Notes: a model not told the origin generated them from the sequence alone. A stretch of 42,329 nt of DNA from Streptomyces sp. NRRL S-118 (GCF_000716335.1 NZ_KL591029.1:1-42329), one strand, 5' to 3'. Numbered from the stretch's first letter, positions 1-8,830 are shown. Program-made: numbers and translations.

Positions 1-55
1 GTGACGCGGCGGCCGCGGTGAGGATCTGGGCGAGCGCGTACGGCCAGCTGCTCAT
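1..55 (-). CDS. Start of a gene running off the left edge
   Basis: An ATG on the minus strand at 55-53 opens a frame that stays open to the window edge; it begins MSSWPYALAQILTAAAAS. The ATG overlaps a TGA of the preceding minus-strand frame in an ATGA arrangement, the usual sign of translational coupling. Only 18 residues are visible, so no family can be assigned. The gene would be divergent from the LuxR/LAL regulator at 414 and could be one of its targets, but that is inference. Confidence 0.35.
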   Translation of the reverse strand, partial: MSSWPYALAQILTAAAAS

Positions 56-150
56 CCGGCGACCGCGAGGACGACGGCGACCAGGAGGAGGGCGAGAGGT
101 GCCCCAGCCTCGGCGGCCTCGGCCAGGGGGCCACCGCCCACGCCTACCAC
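52..150 (-). CDS. Possible small single-pass membrane peptide
   Basis: A short minus-strand frame from a GTG at 150 ends with a hydrophobic stretch (GAPLALLLVAVVLAVAG), consistent with one membrane span. Its TGA overlaps the ATG of the gene leaving the window at 55. The overlap is the main support; no ribosome binding site or family signature is clear. It could instead be the chance end of a longer frame that opens upstream. The 260 bases between it and the regulator at 414 hold no other recognisable gene. Confidence 0.25.
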   Translation of the reverse strand: MVGVGGGPLAEAAEAGAPLALLLVAVVLAVAG

Positions 151-413
151 ACGGCTGTGCTCGTGGACCCGCTCACCGTTGACCGGACGTCCCCGGTGTC
201 CCGCGTCCGTCCACGGACACGGGGACGCCCGCCACGCCCCGGCACCGCCTGGCCGGAACAGCGCGCTGCCTGGGCGAACGTGGCCGACGCCCCTCCTTTC
301 CGAGCGCCGCTCATCCTCCATGATTCGTTACGGGAGCCCGTCCACCCGACCAGTGGACGGGCGGTGCCCGCGTGCTCCCGGCACCGGCACCGGAACGAAG
401 GGGGACGGAACAC

Positions 414-3191
414 GTGCTGCTCGAGCGCGACGACGTGTGGAGCGCGGCCGCGGCGGCCGCCGGGGCCGCACGGGCCGGCAACGGACGATGGATGCTGCTG
501 GCGGCCGCGGCCGGCCTGGGCCGGACCGCGGCGCTCGACGCGATCGTACGGCGGGAGACCGCCGGCGGCGCCATGCGGGCGGTGCACGCGCGCTGCGCAC
601 CGGAGGAGCGGGAGTTCCCCTTCGGGCTCGTCCGGCAGGTCTTCCCCGAGGACGACGACGTCCCGTTCTCGGCGCCGGCCGGGCCGGACGAACAACGGGT
701 GTCCCACCGGTTGGTGACCCGGCTCGCCCGCTCCGCCGCCGAACGCCCGGTACTGCTCGCCGTGGACGACCTGCACCACGCCGACGAGCAGTCCCGGCGC
801 TGGATCGGATACCTCGCCCGGCGCATCGCCGAACTCCCCGTCCTGCTGGTGCTCACCGAGTGCCTCGACCAGTCCGATCCGACCCCGCCGGCACCGGACC
901 ACGGCATGTCCGTCGCCTTGCGCTCGCTCAGCGCGTCCGCCGTCACCCGCCTCGCCCGGGTCGCCGGCCTGGACGAGGAGCAGACCGCCACCTGCGTCGA
1001 GGCGGGCGCGGGCAACCCGGCCCTCGTCCAAGCGCTCGTCGCCGACCTCGGCGAGGGACCTCTGCCCCGCTCACCGTCCGCCCCGGCACGCAGCCGCTAC
1101 CGCGACACCATCACCGACTGGCTCCGGCACCGGGCCGATCCGCGCTCACGCCACGTCTGCGTCGCACTCGCCGTCGCGGCCGAGGGCGACACGCCCGCCG
1201 CGCCCGGCCTCCTCGACCGGACGGCCGACCTCAGCCCGCACCCGCACCCGCCCAGCGCGCGCTCGGTACGCCGACTCGGCGGACTGATGCGCCACCCCCT
1301 CGCCCGCGAAGCCGTCCTCGCCGCCGCCGAACCGGACGAGACCGCCGCGCTCCACGCATGCCTGGCCGAACTGCTCGACCAGAGCGGAGCGCCCGCCACG
1401 GCCGTCGCCGACCGGCTCCTGCACCTCGACCGCCCCACCGGCGGATGGATGGCCCGCGCCCTGGCCGAGGCCGCGGAAGAGGCCGCGAGCGCCGGCCGGG
1501 TCGCCGAGGCCACCGCGTACCTGCGCCACGCGCTGAGCGGCCCGCTCGATGCCGACCGGCGTGCCACGCTCAGCCTCCGCCTGGGCGCCCTGGAACTCCC
1601 GCACAGCGCCACCGCCGGCATCCGCCGGCTCAGCACCGGCCTGGAACTCCACACCGACGTCCGGGAACGGGCAGCCGCGGCACACGCCCTGAGCGCGGCT
1701 CTCGTCGCCGGCCGGCGCACCGACATCGCGCTGCGCGTCCTGCACCAGGCAGGCCGAGGCGCGGACGACGACGAACTGGTCCAGGTGCTCCAGACGCTCG
1801 CGGCACTCATCTCCTCCCATGACGCCGTGGCGTGGCGCAGCGCCGTCGCGGGCCTGCGCGTGCTCGCACCGACGGCACCGGCCACCATCGAGCCCCTGGT
1901 CTGCGGCCTGATCACCGAGTACGAAGCCGGCGCAGGGCTTTGCTCGGCGGCGGAGGCGCTCCGGCGGATCCGGCCGCGCCTCACGGCACCGGTGCACCCG
2001 CGCCTGCGAACCGCCTGGCTGGGCAGCGCGGCCACCCTCCTCCAGTGGGCGGACTGCCTGCCGGAGGCTCGCCGGCTCGCCGACAGCTGCCTGCCCGCCC
2101 CGCCCACGCCCCCCGACCTGACCGACGCCGGCCTCCAGTGCCTGCACAGCGTCCGGGCCGAAGCCACCCTGTGGGCCGGGGACTTCACCCGTGTCCTCGC
2201 CGAGAACACCCCGCTGGTGGAGGCGTCCGCCGGTCACGGCGTTCGCCTGCCGCACCTGGTGGCGATGGTGGCGACCGCCCGCTCGGAGGCCGGCCAACGC
2301 ACCGCGGCGTGGGAGGTGCTGGCCGCCCCCGGTCCGTCCGGCGCCGACAGCTCCTGGGAGTGGAACGAGCTGAGTTACGCACGGGCGCTGCTGCACGCGG
2401 CCGACGGCGACTGGCAGGCCGCTCTCGACGAGCACCTGGCCTGCGGAGACGGCCAGGACGCCCGTGACTTCGTCAGCCCCGTCGCCACGCCGTGGCGTTC
2501 GGGCGCGGCGCTGGCCCTCGTGCGGCTCGGACGGCCCGCGGAGGCCCGGGAGCTCGCCGAGGAGGAGCTGCGCCACGCCCGGACCTGGGGAACCGCCCGT
2601 ACGATCGGCCGGGCGCTGCGGGCGCACGCGGCGGCGGTGGGCGGTCGCCTGGCCCTGGAATCGCTGACCGAGGCGGTCGAGTTGCTCCGGCCGAGCCCCG
2701 CACCCGTCGAACTGACCGAGGCGCTGGTCGACCTGGGCCGGGCGCACATCGAGGCCGGCAACGGCCGCAAGGGCCGCGACCGCCTCCGTGAGGCGCACAC
2801 CGTGGCGCAGCGGCTCGCCGTGGCCGCTCCCGACGCCGGGGACGGCGCCCCGTCCCTCTCCGGTCGCCTCCTCGGGATGACGGAGGAGGCGCTGCGCGAG
2901 GGGCGGGTACGCGGCCGGACGCAGGCCGGCACCGGCTGCGCGGCGCTGACCGCCGCCGAGCGGCGGATCATCGGGCTGGCGGCCGGGGGGCACAGCAACG
3001 CCCAGATCAGTGCCGCGCTGCACCTCACCCGGCGCACCGTCGAGAGCCACCTCACCAGCGCGTACCGGAAGCTCCAGGTCACCCGGCGCACCCAACTGGC
3101 GGCGGTACTGGCCCGGGACACGGACGGGACCGCCCCCGCGGCCACGACGATGGCCGTCACCACGCCCGCCGGGGCGCCGGGCCGGCCGTAG
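414..3191 (+). CDS. LuxR-family (LAL-type) transcriptional regulator
   Basis: A 925-residue protein of the large ATP-binding LuxR (LAL) class. An N-terminal AAA-like NTPase region (about residues 20-300) is followed by a long helical TPR-like middle and a C-terminal LuxR helix-turn-helix at about 845-905 (LTAAERRIIGLAAGG, then TRRTVESHLTSAYRKL). GTG 414 is chosen because GAAGGGGGA lies just upstream. Walker B is recognisable (VLLAVDD, about 113-119). The P-loop reads AAAAGLGRTAA, with arginine where the family has its catalytic lysine, so nucleotide binding may be lost or altered. Such proteins usually activate neighbouring natural-product genes; here the candidates are the genes leaving the left edge and the convergent secreted protein at 3209. 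Confidence 0.93.
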   Translation: MLLERDDVWSAAAAAAGAARAGNGRWMLLAAAAGLGRTAALDAIVRRETAGGAMRAVHARCAPEEREFPFGLVRQVFPEDDDVPFSAPAGPDEQRVSHRLVTRLARSAAERPVLLAVDDLHHADEQSRRWIGYLARRIAELPVLLVLTECLDQSDPTPPAPDHGMSVALRSLSASAVTRLARVAGLDEEQTATCVEAGAGNPALVQALVADLGEGPLPRSPSAPARSRYRDTITDWLRHRADPRSRHVCVALAVAAEGDTPAAPGLLDRTADLSPHPHPPSARSVRRLGGLMRHPLAREAVLAAAEPDETAALHACLAELLDQSGAPATAVADRLLHLDRPTGGWMARALAEAAEEAASAGRVAEATAYLRHALSGPLDADRRATLSLRLGALELPHSATAGIRRLSTGLELHTDVRERAAAAHALSAALVAGRRTDIALRVLHQAGRGADDDELVQVLQTLAALISSHDAVAWRSAVAGLRVLAPTAPATIEPLVCGLITEYEAGAGLCSAAEALRRIRPRLTAPVHPRLRTAWLGSAATLLQWADCLPEARRLADSCLPAPPTPPDLTDAGLQCLHSVRAEATLWAGDFTRVLAENTPLVEASAGHGVRLPHLVAMVATARSEAGQRTAAWEVLAAPGPSGADSSWEWNELSYARALLHAADGDWQAALDEHLACGDGQDARDFVSPVATPWRSGAALALVRLGRPAEARELAEEELRHARTWGTARTIGRALRAHAAAVGGRLALESLTEAVELLRPSPAPVELTEALVDLGRAHIEAGNGRKGRDRLREAHTVAQRLAVAAPDAGDGAPSLSGRLLGMTEEALREGRVRGRTQAGTGCAALTAAERRIIGLAAGGHSNAQISAALHLTRRTVESHLTSAYRKLQVTRRTQLAAVLARDTDGTAPAATTMAVTTPAGAPGRP

Positions 3192-3208
3192 CGCGGCGCC
3201 CCGTACGC

Positions 3209-4132
3209 TCAGGACAGGGTGAACACCGGGCTGGCGTTGTCGCCCCCACCGCCGGACCGCCGGCACTGGTAACCGGCGGGCGCCGAGCACTCGTAGCTGT
3301 TGCTGCCCACGTACGGGTTGTTCCACCTGACCTTCACGTTGCCCACGCCCTGGAGCACGTACGTCGCCTCGCCCTCGGTGCCGGTCGCGAACCCTTCGGA
3401 CTCGCTCTGCCACGAGCGGGTGTTGCCCGGCGGGATGGCCTCCGGCGGGTACTGGTTGGCCGTCCACACCCCCCAGGACAGGCGCGCGTCGGTACGCGCC
3501 ATCAGACGGTCGGTGTGGTTGTTGAACGTGACGTGCGTGCTGCGTGCGGCCTGGGCCGCCGGTGGCTTGGCCGTGCCGGACTTGGCCACCAGGGCCGGGG
3601 CCCCGGACAGCTGGAAGCGGACCGTCGCGTTGTTGCCGCCGCCGGTGGACGAATCCTTGACGCAGCGGTATCCGGACGGTGCCGTGCAGTGGTAGGTGTT
3701 ACTGCCCACATAGGGGTTGTTCCAGTGGATGGCGACCTCGCCGCCGGGCACGGAGAACGAGGCGCGCCCTTCCGTTCCCGTCATCATGCCGCAGGACTCG
3801 CTCTCCCAGGAGCGGAGCTGGTGGCCGGAGATGTACTCGGGCACCAGGGTCGTCCAGCATCCGTGCTGGAGTTCGGACTGGATGCGTTGCATGCCGCTCG
3901 CGGTCCTGTTGTCGAATTCCACCTTGGTGCTGCGGGCGGCCTGGGCGGCCGGCGGGAGGGCCACGGCCGCCGGCCGGCCGTCCGGCGCGTCGCCACGGGC
4001 CGGCGAGGCCGCGGCCGGGGACGTGAGGACCCCGGTGCCGCCGAGGACGAGCACGGCGCCGAGCAGCACCTTGGCGGCGGTGCGAGGGGTGCGCGGGGGC
4101 CGGGAGGCCTGGGACGTGGTGTTGGTGTTCAC
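3209..4132 (-). CDS. Secreted protein with two tandem aegerolysin-like domains
   Basis: A 307-residue protein with a signal peptide (hydrophobic stretch about 20-40, cleavage near AAASPA). Two homologous domains follow, about 66-176 and 196-307, each introduced by the same linker PPAAQAARST. Each has an S.ESxG..TGTEG segment and an aromatic W-N-N-P-Y-V-G-S-N motif, matching the aegerolysin / Bacillus ET79 crystal-protein type of small beta-sandwich that binds membrane lipids. Each domain also carries a Cys pair (HCTAPSGYRC and ECSAPAGYQC). The GTG start at 4132 has AAAGG upstream. The usual protein is a single domain of about 130 residues, so the duplication is notable. Function (lipid binding, or pore formation with a partner) is inferred; no partner MACPF gene is visible. 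Confidence 0.8.
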   Translation of the reverse strand: MNTNTTSQASRPPRTPRTAAKVLLGAVLVLGGTGVLTSPAAASPARGDAPDGRPAAVALPPAAQAARSTKVEFDNRTASGMQRIQSELQHGCWTTLVPEYISGHQLRSWESESCGMMTGTEGRASFSVPGGEVAIHWNNPYVGSNTYHCTAPSGYRCVKDSSTGGGNNATVRFQLSGAPALVAKSGTAKPPAAQAARSTHVTFNNHTDRLMARTDARLSWGVWTANQYPPEAIPPGNTRSWQSESEGFATGTEGEATYVLQGVGNVKVRWNNPYVGSNSYECSAPAGYQCRRSGGGGDNASPVFTLS

Positions 4133-4202
4133 GGTTGCCTTTCACACGGAGGAGGATCGGAGGTCCGTCAGCCGACCCGCGGGTACGGGCGGCCCGGGTG
4201 GC

Positions 4203-4604
4203 TCAGGTGTAGTTGATCCACCAGTTGGTGGTCTGCCGCACCGTGTCCCACACCTGGACCAGGTAGTAGCCGGTCGCCAGGCCGAGCGCGATGGTGAGTT
4301 GGGCGGCCCCCGTGGCGATCTCCGGGTTGGGGTAGGGGCCTTCCCGCCGCAGGGTCTGCGCGCCGGCCTCGGCCCGGTGAGCGGTGGCTGAGCGGACGGT
4401 GTCCACGGCGTCCCCGGCGCGTGTCTCGGCGGCCGCGGTGGAGGCGGGGTGCGCGACGACCGTGGCGGCGGGCCTGGGTGCGGTGATGTGCGCTCCGGTG
4501 GCGCCGGCCTGTTCGGCGTCCGCCGCGGTGGCGTGGGCGACGGCGGATCCGCCGGCCACGGCCACGGTGAGGACGGCCGCGAGCACGGTCGTGGTGACAC
4601 GCAT
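4203..4604 (-). CDS. Small secreted or membrane-anchored protein, unknown function
   Basis: A 133-residue protein with a clear N-terminal signal peptide (MRVTTTVLAAVLTVAVAGGS, then AVAHATA). An Ala/Thr-rich middle leads to a hydrophobic stretch near the C-terminus (LTIALGLATGYYLVQVW) before the end at WWINYT. ATG 4604 is preferred over an upstream ATG in the same frame because GGGAG lies 7 bases before it. It is upstream of, and co-directional with nothing but, the aegerolysin-like gene that begins 70 bases further along the minus strand, so the two may be co-transcribed. I recognise no family. Confidence 0.7.
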   Translation of the reverse strand: MRVTTTVLAAVLTVAVAGGSAVAHATAADAEQAGATGAHITAPRPAATVVAHPASTAAAETRAGDAVDTVRSATAHRAEAGAQTLRREGPYPNPEIATGAAQLTIALGLATGYYLVQVWDTVRQTTNWWINYT

Positions 4605-4841
4605 GGGGAACTCCCGGTGTTGGAGGAGGACGGTGCGGGGCGACTGCCCGGGCATCAGACTGTCGTGCGGGGCAGGGTCCGGGCATCGTGGAAATCCACG
4701 AACTCACGCGACGGATGGCGACGTGCCCGACCGTGTGCACCGCCGACCGCCGACCGCGCCGCTCGTCGAGCAGCCGCTTCCGGGCGGATCTCGCCAATCG
4801 GCGAAGGGGCTGCTGCCAGGTTCACTCCCTCTCAAGTAGGA

Positions 4842-4869
4842 GGGTCCGGCAGCGAGAGCTGCCGGACCC
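4842..4869 (-). terminator. Strong hairpin terminator after the 96-residue gene
   Basis: A perfect 12-bp stem (GGGTCCGGCAGC with GCTGCCGGACCC) closes a GAGA tetraloop. It starts 15 bases beyond the stop of the minus-strand gene 4885-5175. There is no U-run on either side, as is common for Streptomyces terminators. Confidence 0.75.
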
Positions 4870-4884
4870 CCCGCGCGCAGCTAC

Positions 4885-5175
4885 TCAGTCCCCGATGAAC
4901 AACAGGTAGCCCGAGCGACGAATCGCCTCGCGGGCCTCCTCGATGACCCGTCTCACCACAGGGCTCTTCACGTCCTCCGGCAGCTCTTCGAGCTCGACGA
5001 CGAGGCGCTCCAGTTGAGGGGTGTTGAACATGGTCAGGTCGTAGGGCGAGATGCCCCGCCGCAGGCTGGTGTCCGGCGCTCGGCCGCACAGCGCGAGGAA
5101 GGTGTCCTCCGCGTCGTCGTCGAACTGCTCGATGACGTCCTGCGCGCGGTTCAGCCGCCGCATTCCCAGACCCAT
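4885..5175 (-). CDS. 96-residue protein of unknown function
   Basis: A short, acidic, mostly helical protein that begins MGLGMRRLNRAQDVIEQF and ends RRSGYLLFIGD. The ATG at 5175 has AGAGAGGA upstream, and the stop is followed directly by a strong hairpin, so this looks like a genuine terminated gene. A segment LERLVVELEELPEDVKSPVV is predicted helical. The frame stays open far upstream, but that part is compositionally non-coding. It lies downstream of two methyltransferase genes on the same strand. I do not recognise the family. Confidence 0.65.
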   Translation of the reverse strand: MGLGMRRLNRAQDVIEQFDDDAEDTFLALCGRAPDTSLRRGISPYDLTMFNTPQLERLVVELEELPEDVKSPVVRRVIEEAREAIRRSGYLLFIGD

Positions 5176-5499
5176 GCAGGGTTCCTCTCTCGTCTCAGTG
5201 ACCGGAAGGATCGGGTACATCATGAACTGGTCTCCGTGCACACTCACCACGAGCGCGAGGAGAGTGGGTCCCCGTCTGCTTCGACCCCAAGAAGTAGTTC
5301 GGAAAGCCTTCCAGGCAGAGCGGAGAGCAGGAGTCCGTCTGCCGGGGTGTCGCCCCGCCGCCTCCCGGCCGCCGTCCGCCGTCGGGCGTTGCCGTCCCTC
5401 CGCCGCGTTGCGCCGTGCTGCTGCTGTGCCGCCCTGACCTCGGGCCTGCGCCCGCTGCCGCCCGGGGCTGCGTCCCTGGCCATCCGCGCTGATCTGCCG
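5176..5499. other. Gap with no recognisable gene
   Basis: About 320 bases between the 96-residue gene and the broken methyltransferase. The minus strand is open in places but reads as low-complexity Arg/Ala/Gly/Gln sequence without family resemblance. It may be the eroded 3-prime half of the methyltransferase. Confidence 0.5.
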
Positions 5500-5863
5500 T
5501 AGCGGGGTGAGCCGTGAGAATACGGCTTGACGTACCGCAGGTGACCCACGGCGTCGGCGCACACCAGGCGGAGACCTGGGATGTCGGCGTAGCGGGCAAC
5601 GGCGCGCTGCTGCTGGGTGGGTGAGGAGTCCACCGTGGTGCCCCTCGCGCCCAGGGCGACCTGAATGCGGCGTGCCGCCCCGGTCCGCTGCCCAAGTCGA
5701 GCACACGGAGCCCCGTCACGCCGCCGAGAAGCTCGACGCCGGGACCGGCTCCTGGGATGTCCCAGACCCACATTTCCAGCTCGGGCAACTCGACGCCCCT
5801 GGTGAACTGGTGCGTGCCGTACACGGTCCAGGTGTCCCGGTTCTCTGTCTCGATGTCTGACAT
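5500..5863 (-). pseudogene. SAM-dependent methyltransferase, frameshifted and truncated
   Basis: From the ATG at 5863 the frame reads MSDIETENRDTWTVYGTHQF and reaches the class I SAM-binding motif VLDLGSGPGRHAA. The sequence then continues in another frame as VALGARGTTVDSSPTQQQRA and YADIPGLRLVCADAVGHLR, which carries the acidic loop (normally VDxSP) and the motif II region. One frameshift at about 5655 therefore splits a normal Rossmann methyltransferase. Similarity fades after about 5520, so the catalytic half is missing too. It sits 24 bases downstream of an intact methyltransferase on the same strand and was probably in one operon with it. Confidence 0.75.
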
Positions 5864-5886
5864 GGGTGCTCCGGCAGTAGACGGGG

Positions 5887-6477
5887 TCACGGGCGCAGCG
5901 CGTAGCAGCGCAGGACGTCGAGGTCGGCGGTGCGTACGACGGACCAGCCCGCCGTGAGGATCGCGGCTTCCACGGGGGTGACCCCGAGCCTCAGGAGAGC
6001 TAGGTCGGTGGTCGTGCGGCGGCCTTCGACCTCGGTGACGACCCAGAAGGTGCCGCCCGGGGCCAGAAGGTGGCGGACACGGTTGAGGAACGCCGACTTG
6101 TCGTCCATCCACCGGTAGACCAGGCGGCAGGTGATGACCGCGTACGCCGGCTCCGGCAGGGCGGCGAGATCGTCGGCGGTGATGTCCAGGCACTGCCATG
6201 CCGGCCCGGCGCCGGGCCCGGTGCCCTGGGAGGCGGCGAGCGCGACGGCGCTGGGCGAGCAGTCCACCCCCGTGGCACGGTAACCGAGTTCGTGCTGAAG
6301 GTGCCGGGCCACGGCGCCTTCGCCGGTGCCGATGTCGAGGGCCGGGCGACCGCGCCCTGGACCGAGGTACTCGTCCATGAGCCGTCTCTCGGCATCATCG
6401 AGCCGCCGGTATCGGCGCCCCTGGGCCCATAGCAGCTCCCAGTCGGCCGTGCTCGCGTTGGACTCGATTGTGGTCAT
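5887..6477 (-). CDS. Class I SAM-dependent methyltransferase
   Basis: A 196-residue protein with the SAM-binding motif ALDIGTGEGAVARHL (about 46-60), an acidic loop at GVDCSPSAVALA, a motif II-like CLDITADDLAAL, and a motif III-like VRHLLAPGGTFWVVTEVEG. This is the usual small-molecule methyltransferase core. The ATG at 6477 has GGAG 6-9 bases upstream. The substrate cannot be read from the sequence. A second, broken methyltransferase follows downstream, with a phosphotransferase and an MFS exporter upstream. The set could be a remnant of a small-molecule modification or resistance group (inference). Confidence 0.88.
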   Translation of the reverse strand: MTTIESNASTADWELLWAQGRRYRRLDDAERRLMDEYLGPGRGRPALDIGTGEGAVARHLQHELGYRATGVDCSPSAVALAASQGTGPGAGPAWQCLDITADDLAALPEPAYAVITCRLVYRWMDDKSAFLNRVRHLLAPGGTFWVVTEVEGRRTTTDLALLRLGVTPVEAAILTAGWSVVRTADLDVLRCYALRP

Positions 6478-6599
6478 GAAGCTCCTTCACAGGCTGGCGG
6501 CCCGGCCGCGGGGCCGGACCGAGCGGATACGTCCGCAGGGTTGGGACGGTGGAGGCCAGCGGCAGGTCCCTCCCGTACGAGATGCTGCGGTGGTGCGAT

Positions 6600-7382
6600 T
6601 CACGGCCTGTTCTGCCTCATGAGCCGGTCCAGGGTCCGCCGGCCCCGAGCGGTGACCTCGGCATCGTCGTTGTCCGGGCCCCGGCCAGGACAGTTGACCG
6701 CGTCCAGCGCGGTCAGGCAGCGCAGGCCGTGCCACTCGGCGCCAGTGAGCGCTCGCCCGTACACCTGGAAGAACGCCTTCTCGCGGCCGAGGTGGTCGAG
6801 CCACTCGGTCACGGCGAGGATGACGAGGTCCGGTATGCGGGCGGCGGGCCGGGTGCGTTCGAAGTCGACGAGCGCGAGCCCCGCCGGAAAGATCAGCCAG
6901 TTCCGTGGCTGGCTGTCGCCGTGGATGTATCCGACGGGCAGGGGGCCGATGCGGCGGAGCTGAGCGGCGTAGCCGCGGAACACCTGCTGCTCGTTCTCGG
7001 TGGGCCGGTCAGCGGTGCGGTCCAGGTACTTCTCCGCTCCGTCGGCGGCGGCGTCCAGAGCTGCTTCGGCCTCGGCCCGGTCGGCGTGGTCGAGTGCACC
7101 GGCCTCGTGCAGCCGCGCGCACAGCGAACCGGCCTGCCGGTGCACGGCGCGCCACTCGGCGGGGCCCATGACGGCCCGGACCGCCGGGCTGCCGGGTACC
7201 GCGGTGAGCAGCAGGGCGAGGTAGCCCGCCCCCCTGACGATGAGGTGAGGCGCCCGGCTGTGGCCGAGCGTGAGGTCGACGCCGCCGTATGCCCTCGCCT
7301 CGCGGGTGAACAACTTCTCAGAACGGTCGTGCCGCAACGAAAACCTTCGGCCCACAGCGCACCCGGCGCGTTCCGCGGTCAC
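6600..7382 (-). CDS. Aminoglycoside phosphotransferase-family kinase
   Basis: A 260-residue protein with the APH/choline-kinase catalytic loop YIHGDSQPRNWLI (His-Gly-Asp, about residue 170) and the metal-binding segment LALVDFERTRPAARIPDL. The N-terminal lobe is short: it reads VGRRFSLRHDRSEKLFTREARAY, where family members usually carry a lysine in the strand before the helix. The nucleotide-binding lysine may therefore be missing, or the N-terminus truncated. The GTG at 7382 has no good ribosome binding site. The gene is divergent from the MFS transporter at 7436, with only 53 bases between them. It may phosphorylate a small molecule such as an antibiotic; the substrate is unknown. Confidence 0.8.
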   Translation of the reverse strand: MTAERAGCAVGRRFSLRHDRSEKLFTREARAYGGVDLTLGHSRAPHLIVRGAGYLALLLTAVPGSPAVRAVMGPAEWRAVHRQAGSLCARLHEAGALDHADRAEAEAALDAAADGAEKYLDRTADRPTENEQQVFRGYAAQLRRIGPLPVGYIHGDSQPRNWLIFPAGLALVDFERTRPAARIPDLVILAVTEWLDHLGREKAFFQVYGRALTGAEWHGLRCLTALDAVNCPGRGPDNDDAEVTARGRRTLDRLMRQNRP

Positions 7383-7435
7383 GAAGGGACGCCTGTAGCG
7401 TCACGGCACCGCAAGCTCGTCATAGGAGAAAGACG

Positions 7436-8689
7436 ATGTCAGACTCGACGCACGACCAAGCAGCCTGGCGCGGGTTCCGACGATTCTGGGCATCCACGGC
7501 CGCGTCGAACCTCGCCGACGGAATGCTGCTGTCCGCCACACCACTGGTCGCGCTAATCCTCACCCGCGATCCCCTGGCCATCACCACGGTCACCGCCATG
7601 CAGTACCTTCCGTGGCTGCTGTTCTCCGTACCGCTGGGGACGCTGGCGGACCGCGTCGACCGCATGGTTCTGCTCCGCATAGCGAGCGCCACCCGGGCCC
7701 TGGGCGTCGGCCTGCTGGCCTTGGCCCTGGCCACAGGGCATGTGCACATCCTCATGCTGTACGCCTTGTCGTTCCTGTTCGGCCTGGCCGAAACCCTCTA
7801 TGACAACACCTCCTCGGCACTCGTGCCCACCCTCGTCGAGGACCACCAGCTCGAACGGGCCAACGGCAGGCTCCACGCCACCCAAACCGTCGCCAACAGC
7901 TTCTTCGGCCCCCCTCTGGGCGGCAGCCTCTTCGCCCTCGCGGTCGCCGCCCCCTTCGCCCTGGGCGCAGCCGGCTACGCCGTGGCCGCACTGCTGTTGA
8001 CCGTGCTCCCCCTCACGCACAGCAAGCGAACGCCCGGCAGGGCCCCGACCACCTTCGTGAAAGATCTCGAAGCGGGAGTTCGTGGCTTCACCGGCTCACC
8101 CCTTCTCATTTCCCTGTGTGTCCTGTTCGGTGTCGGCAATCTGGCAAGCTCGGCCGCCTACGGCCTCGTCGCGCTGACCGTCGTCGAACGTCTCGACGCG
8201 AGCCCCGCCACCTTCGGTCTTGTCCTCGCCGGCGGTACCGTCGGAGCCTTCCTCGGCGGCACGTACGGCGATCGAATCGGCAGACTCACGCGCCCCGGTA
8301 CGACCCTGCTGTGGACCACCGTCGTATCCGGCCTGGCGATCGCTGCCATCGGACTGGCCGACCACGTCATCGTCCTCAGCGCCCTGATGGCGGTGGACGG
8401 ATTCGTCGTGTTGACGCAATCGGTCATCGGCGTGAGCCTGCGGGCCCGGCTCATCCCCGACCACATGCTCGGTCGTGTCACCGCCGTCTTCCGCACGCTG
8501 TCGACAGGGGCCTCCGCCCTGGGTGCGGTCCTGGGCGGAGTCCTGGCGCGCGCACTCGGGTTGTCCTGGCCCTTCATCATCGTCGGCGCCGTCGTCGTCG
8601 CTCTCGGGCCGATCCTTTTCCGCTGGCTCAGCAACGACCGCATCGAAGCGACGCTTTCCACCCAGCAGACGACCGAGGTGAAGGTCTGA
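7436..8689 (+). CDS. MFS exporter
   Basis: A 417-residue transporter with about 12 hydrophobic segments and the MFS loop signature between helices 2 and 3 (PLGTLADRVDRMVLLR). It resembles the MFS_3 / enterobactin-exporter-like branch that exports small molecules. The ATG at 7436 is preceded by AGGAG. Its stop overlaps the start of a methyltransferase stub (TGATG at 8687-8691), so an operon with a modifying enzyme once existed here. The divergent phosphotransferase supports a resistance or self-protection role, but that is inference. Confidence 0.9.
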   Translation: MSDSTHDQAAWRGFRRFWASTAASNLADGMLLSATPLVALILTRDPLAITTVTAMQYLPWLLFSVPLGTLADRVDRMVLLRIASATRALGVGLLALALATGHVHILMLYALSFLFGLAETLYDNTSSALVPTLVEDHQLERANGRLHATQTVANSFFGPPLGGSLFALAVAAPFALGAAGYAVAALLLTVLPLTHSKRTPGRAPTTFVKDLEAGVRGFTGSPLLISLCVLFGVGNLASSAAYGLVALTVVERLDASPATFGLVLAGGTVGAFLGGTYGDRIGRLTRPGTTLLWTTVVSGLAIAAIGLADHVIVLSALMAVDGFVVLTQSVIGVSLRARLIPDHMLGRVTAVFRTLSTGASALGAVLGGVLARALGLSWPFIIVGAVVVALGPILFRWLSNDRIEATLSTQQTTEVKV

Positions 8690-8830
8690 TGTTCGAGGCG
8701 CACCACCACGCACGCATGCTCGCCGACACCACGCGCCTGACCGCGTTCCACAACGCCATGGCGGAGAGGATCAAAGAAAGTGATCGTGGCCTCGACGCCG
8801 GAACCGGCACAGGCATCCTCGCCGACATGA
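8689..8830 (+). pseudogene. N-terminal stub of a SAM methyltransferase
   Basis: The ATG overlaps the MFS stop codon. The stub reads MFEAHHHARMLADTTRL, then LDAGTGTGILA, the SAM-binding motif I of a PRMT-like class I methyltransferase. Coding similarity stops right after motif I. The frame then runs to 9057 as Pro/Arg-rich sequence that is antisense-like or out of frame to the next fragment. The gene was cut by a deletion that joined it to a TetR fragment. Confidence 0.65.

Noticed and set aside
1146..3467. Very long minus-strand open frame (773 codons) opposite the LuxR/LAL gene
   Set aside because: It is an antisense shadow caused by high third-position GC. Its translation is Gly/Arg/Gln-rich without domains, while the plus strand has a full LuxR protein.
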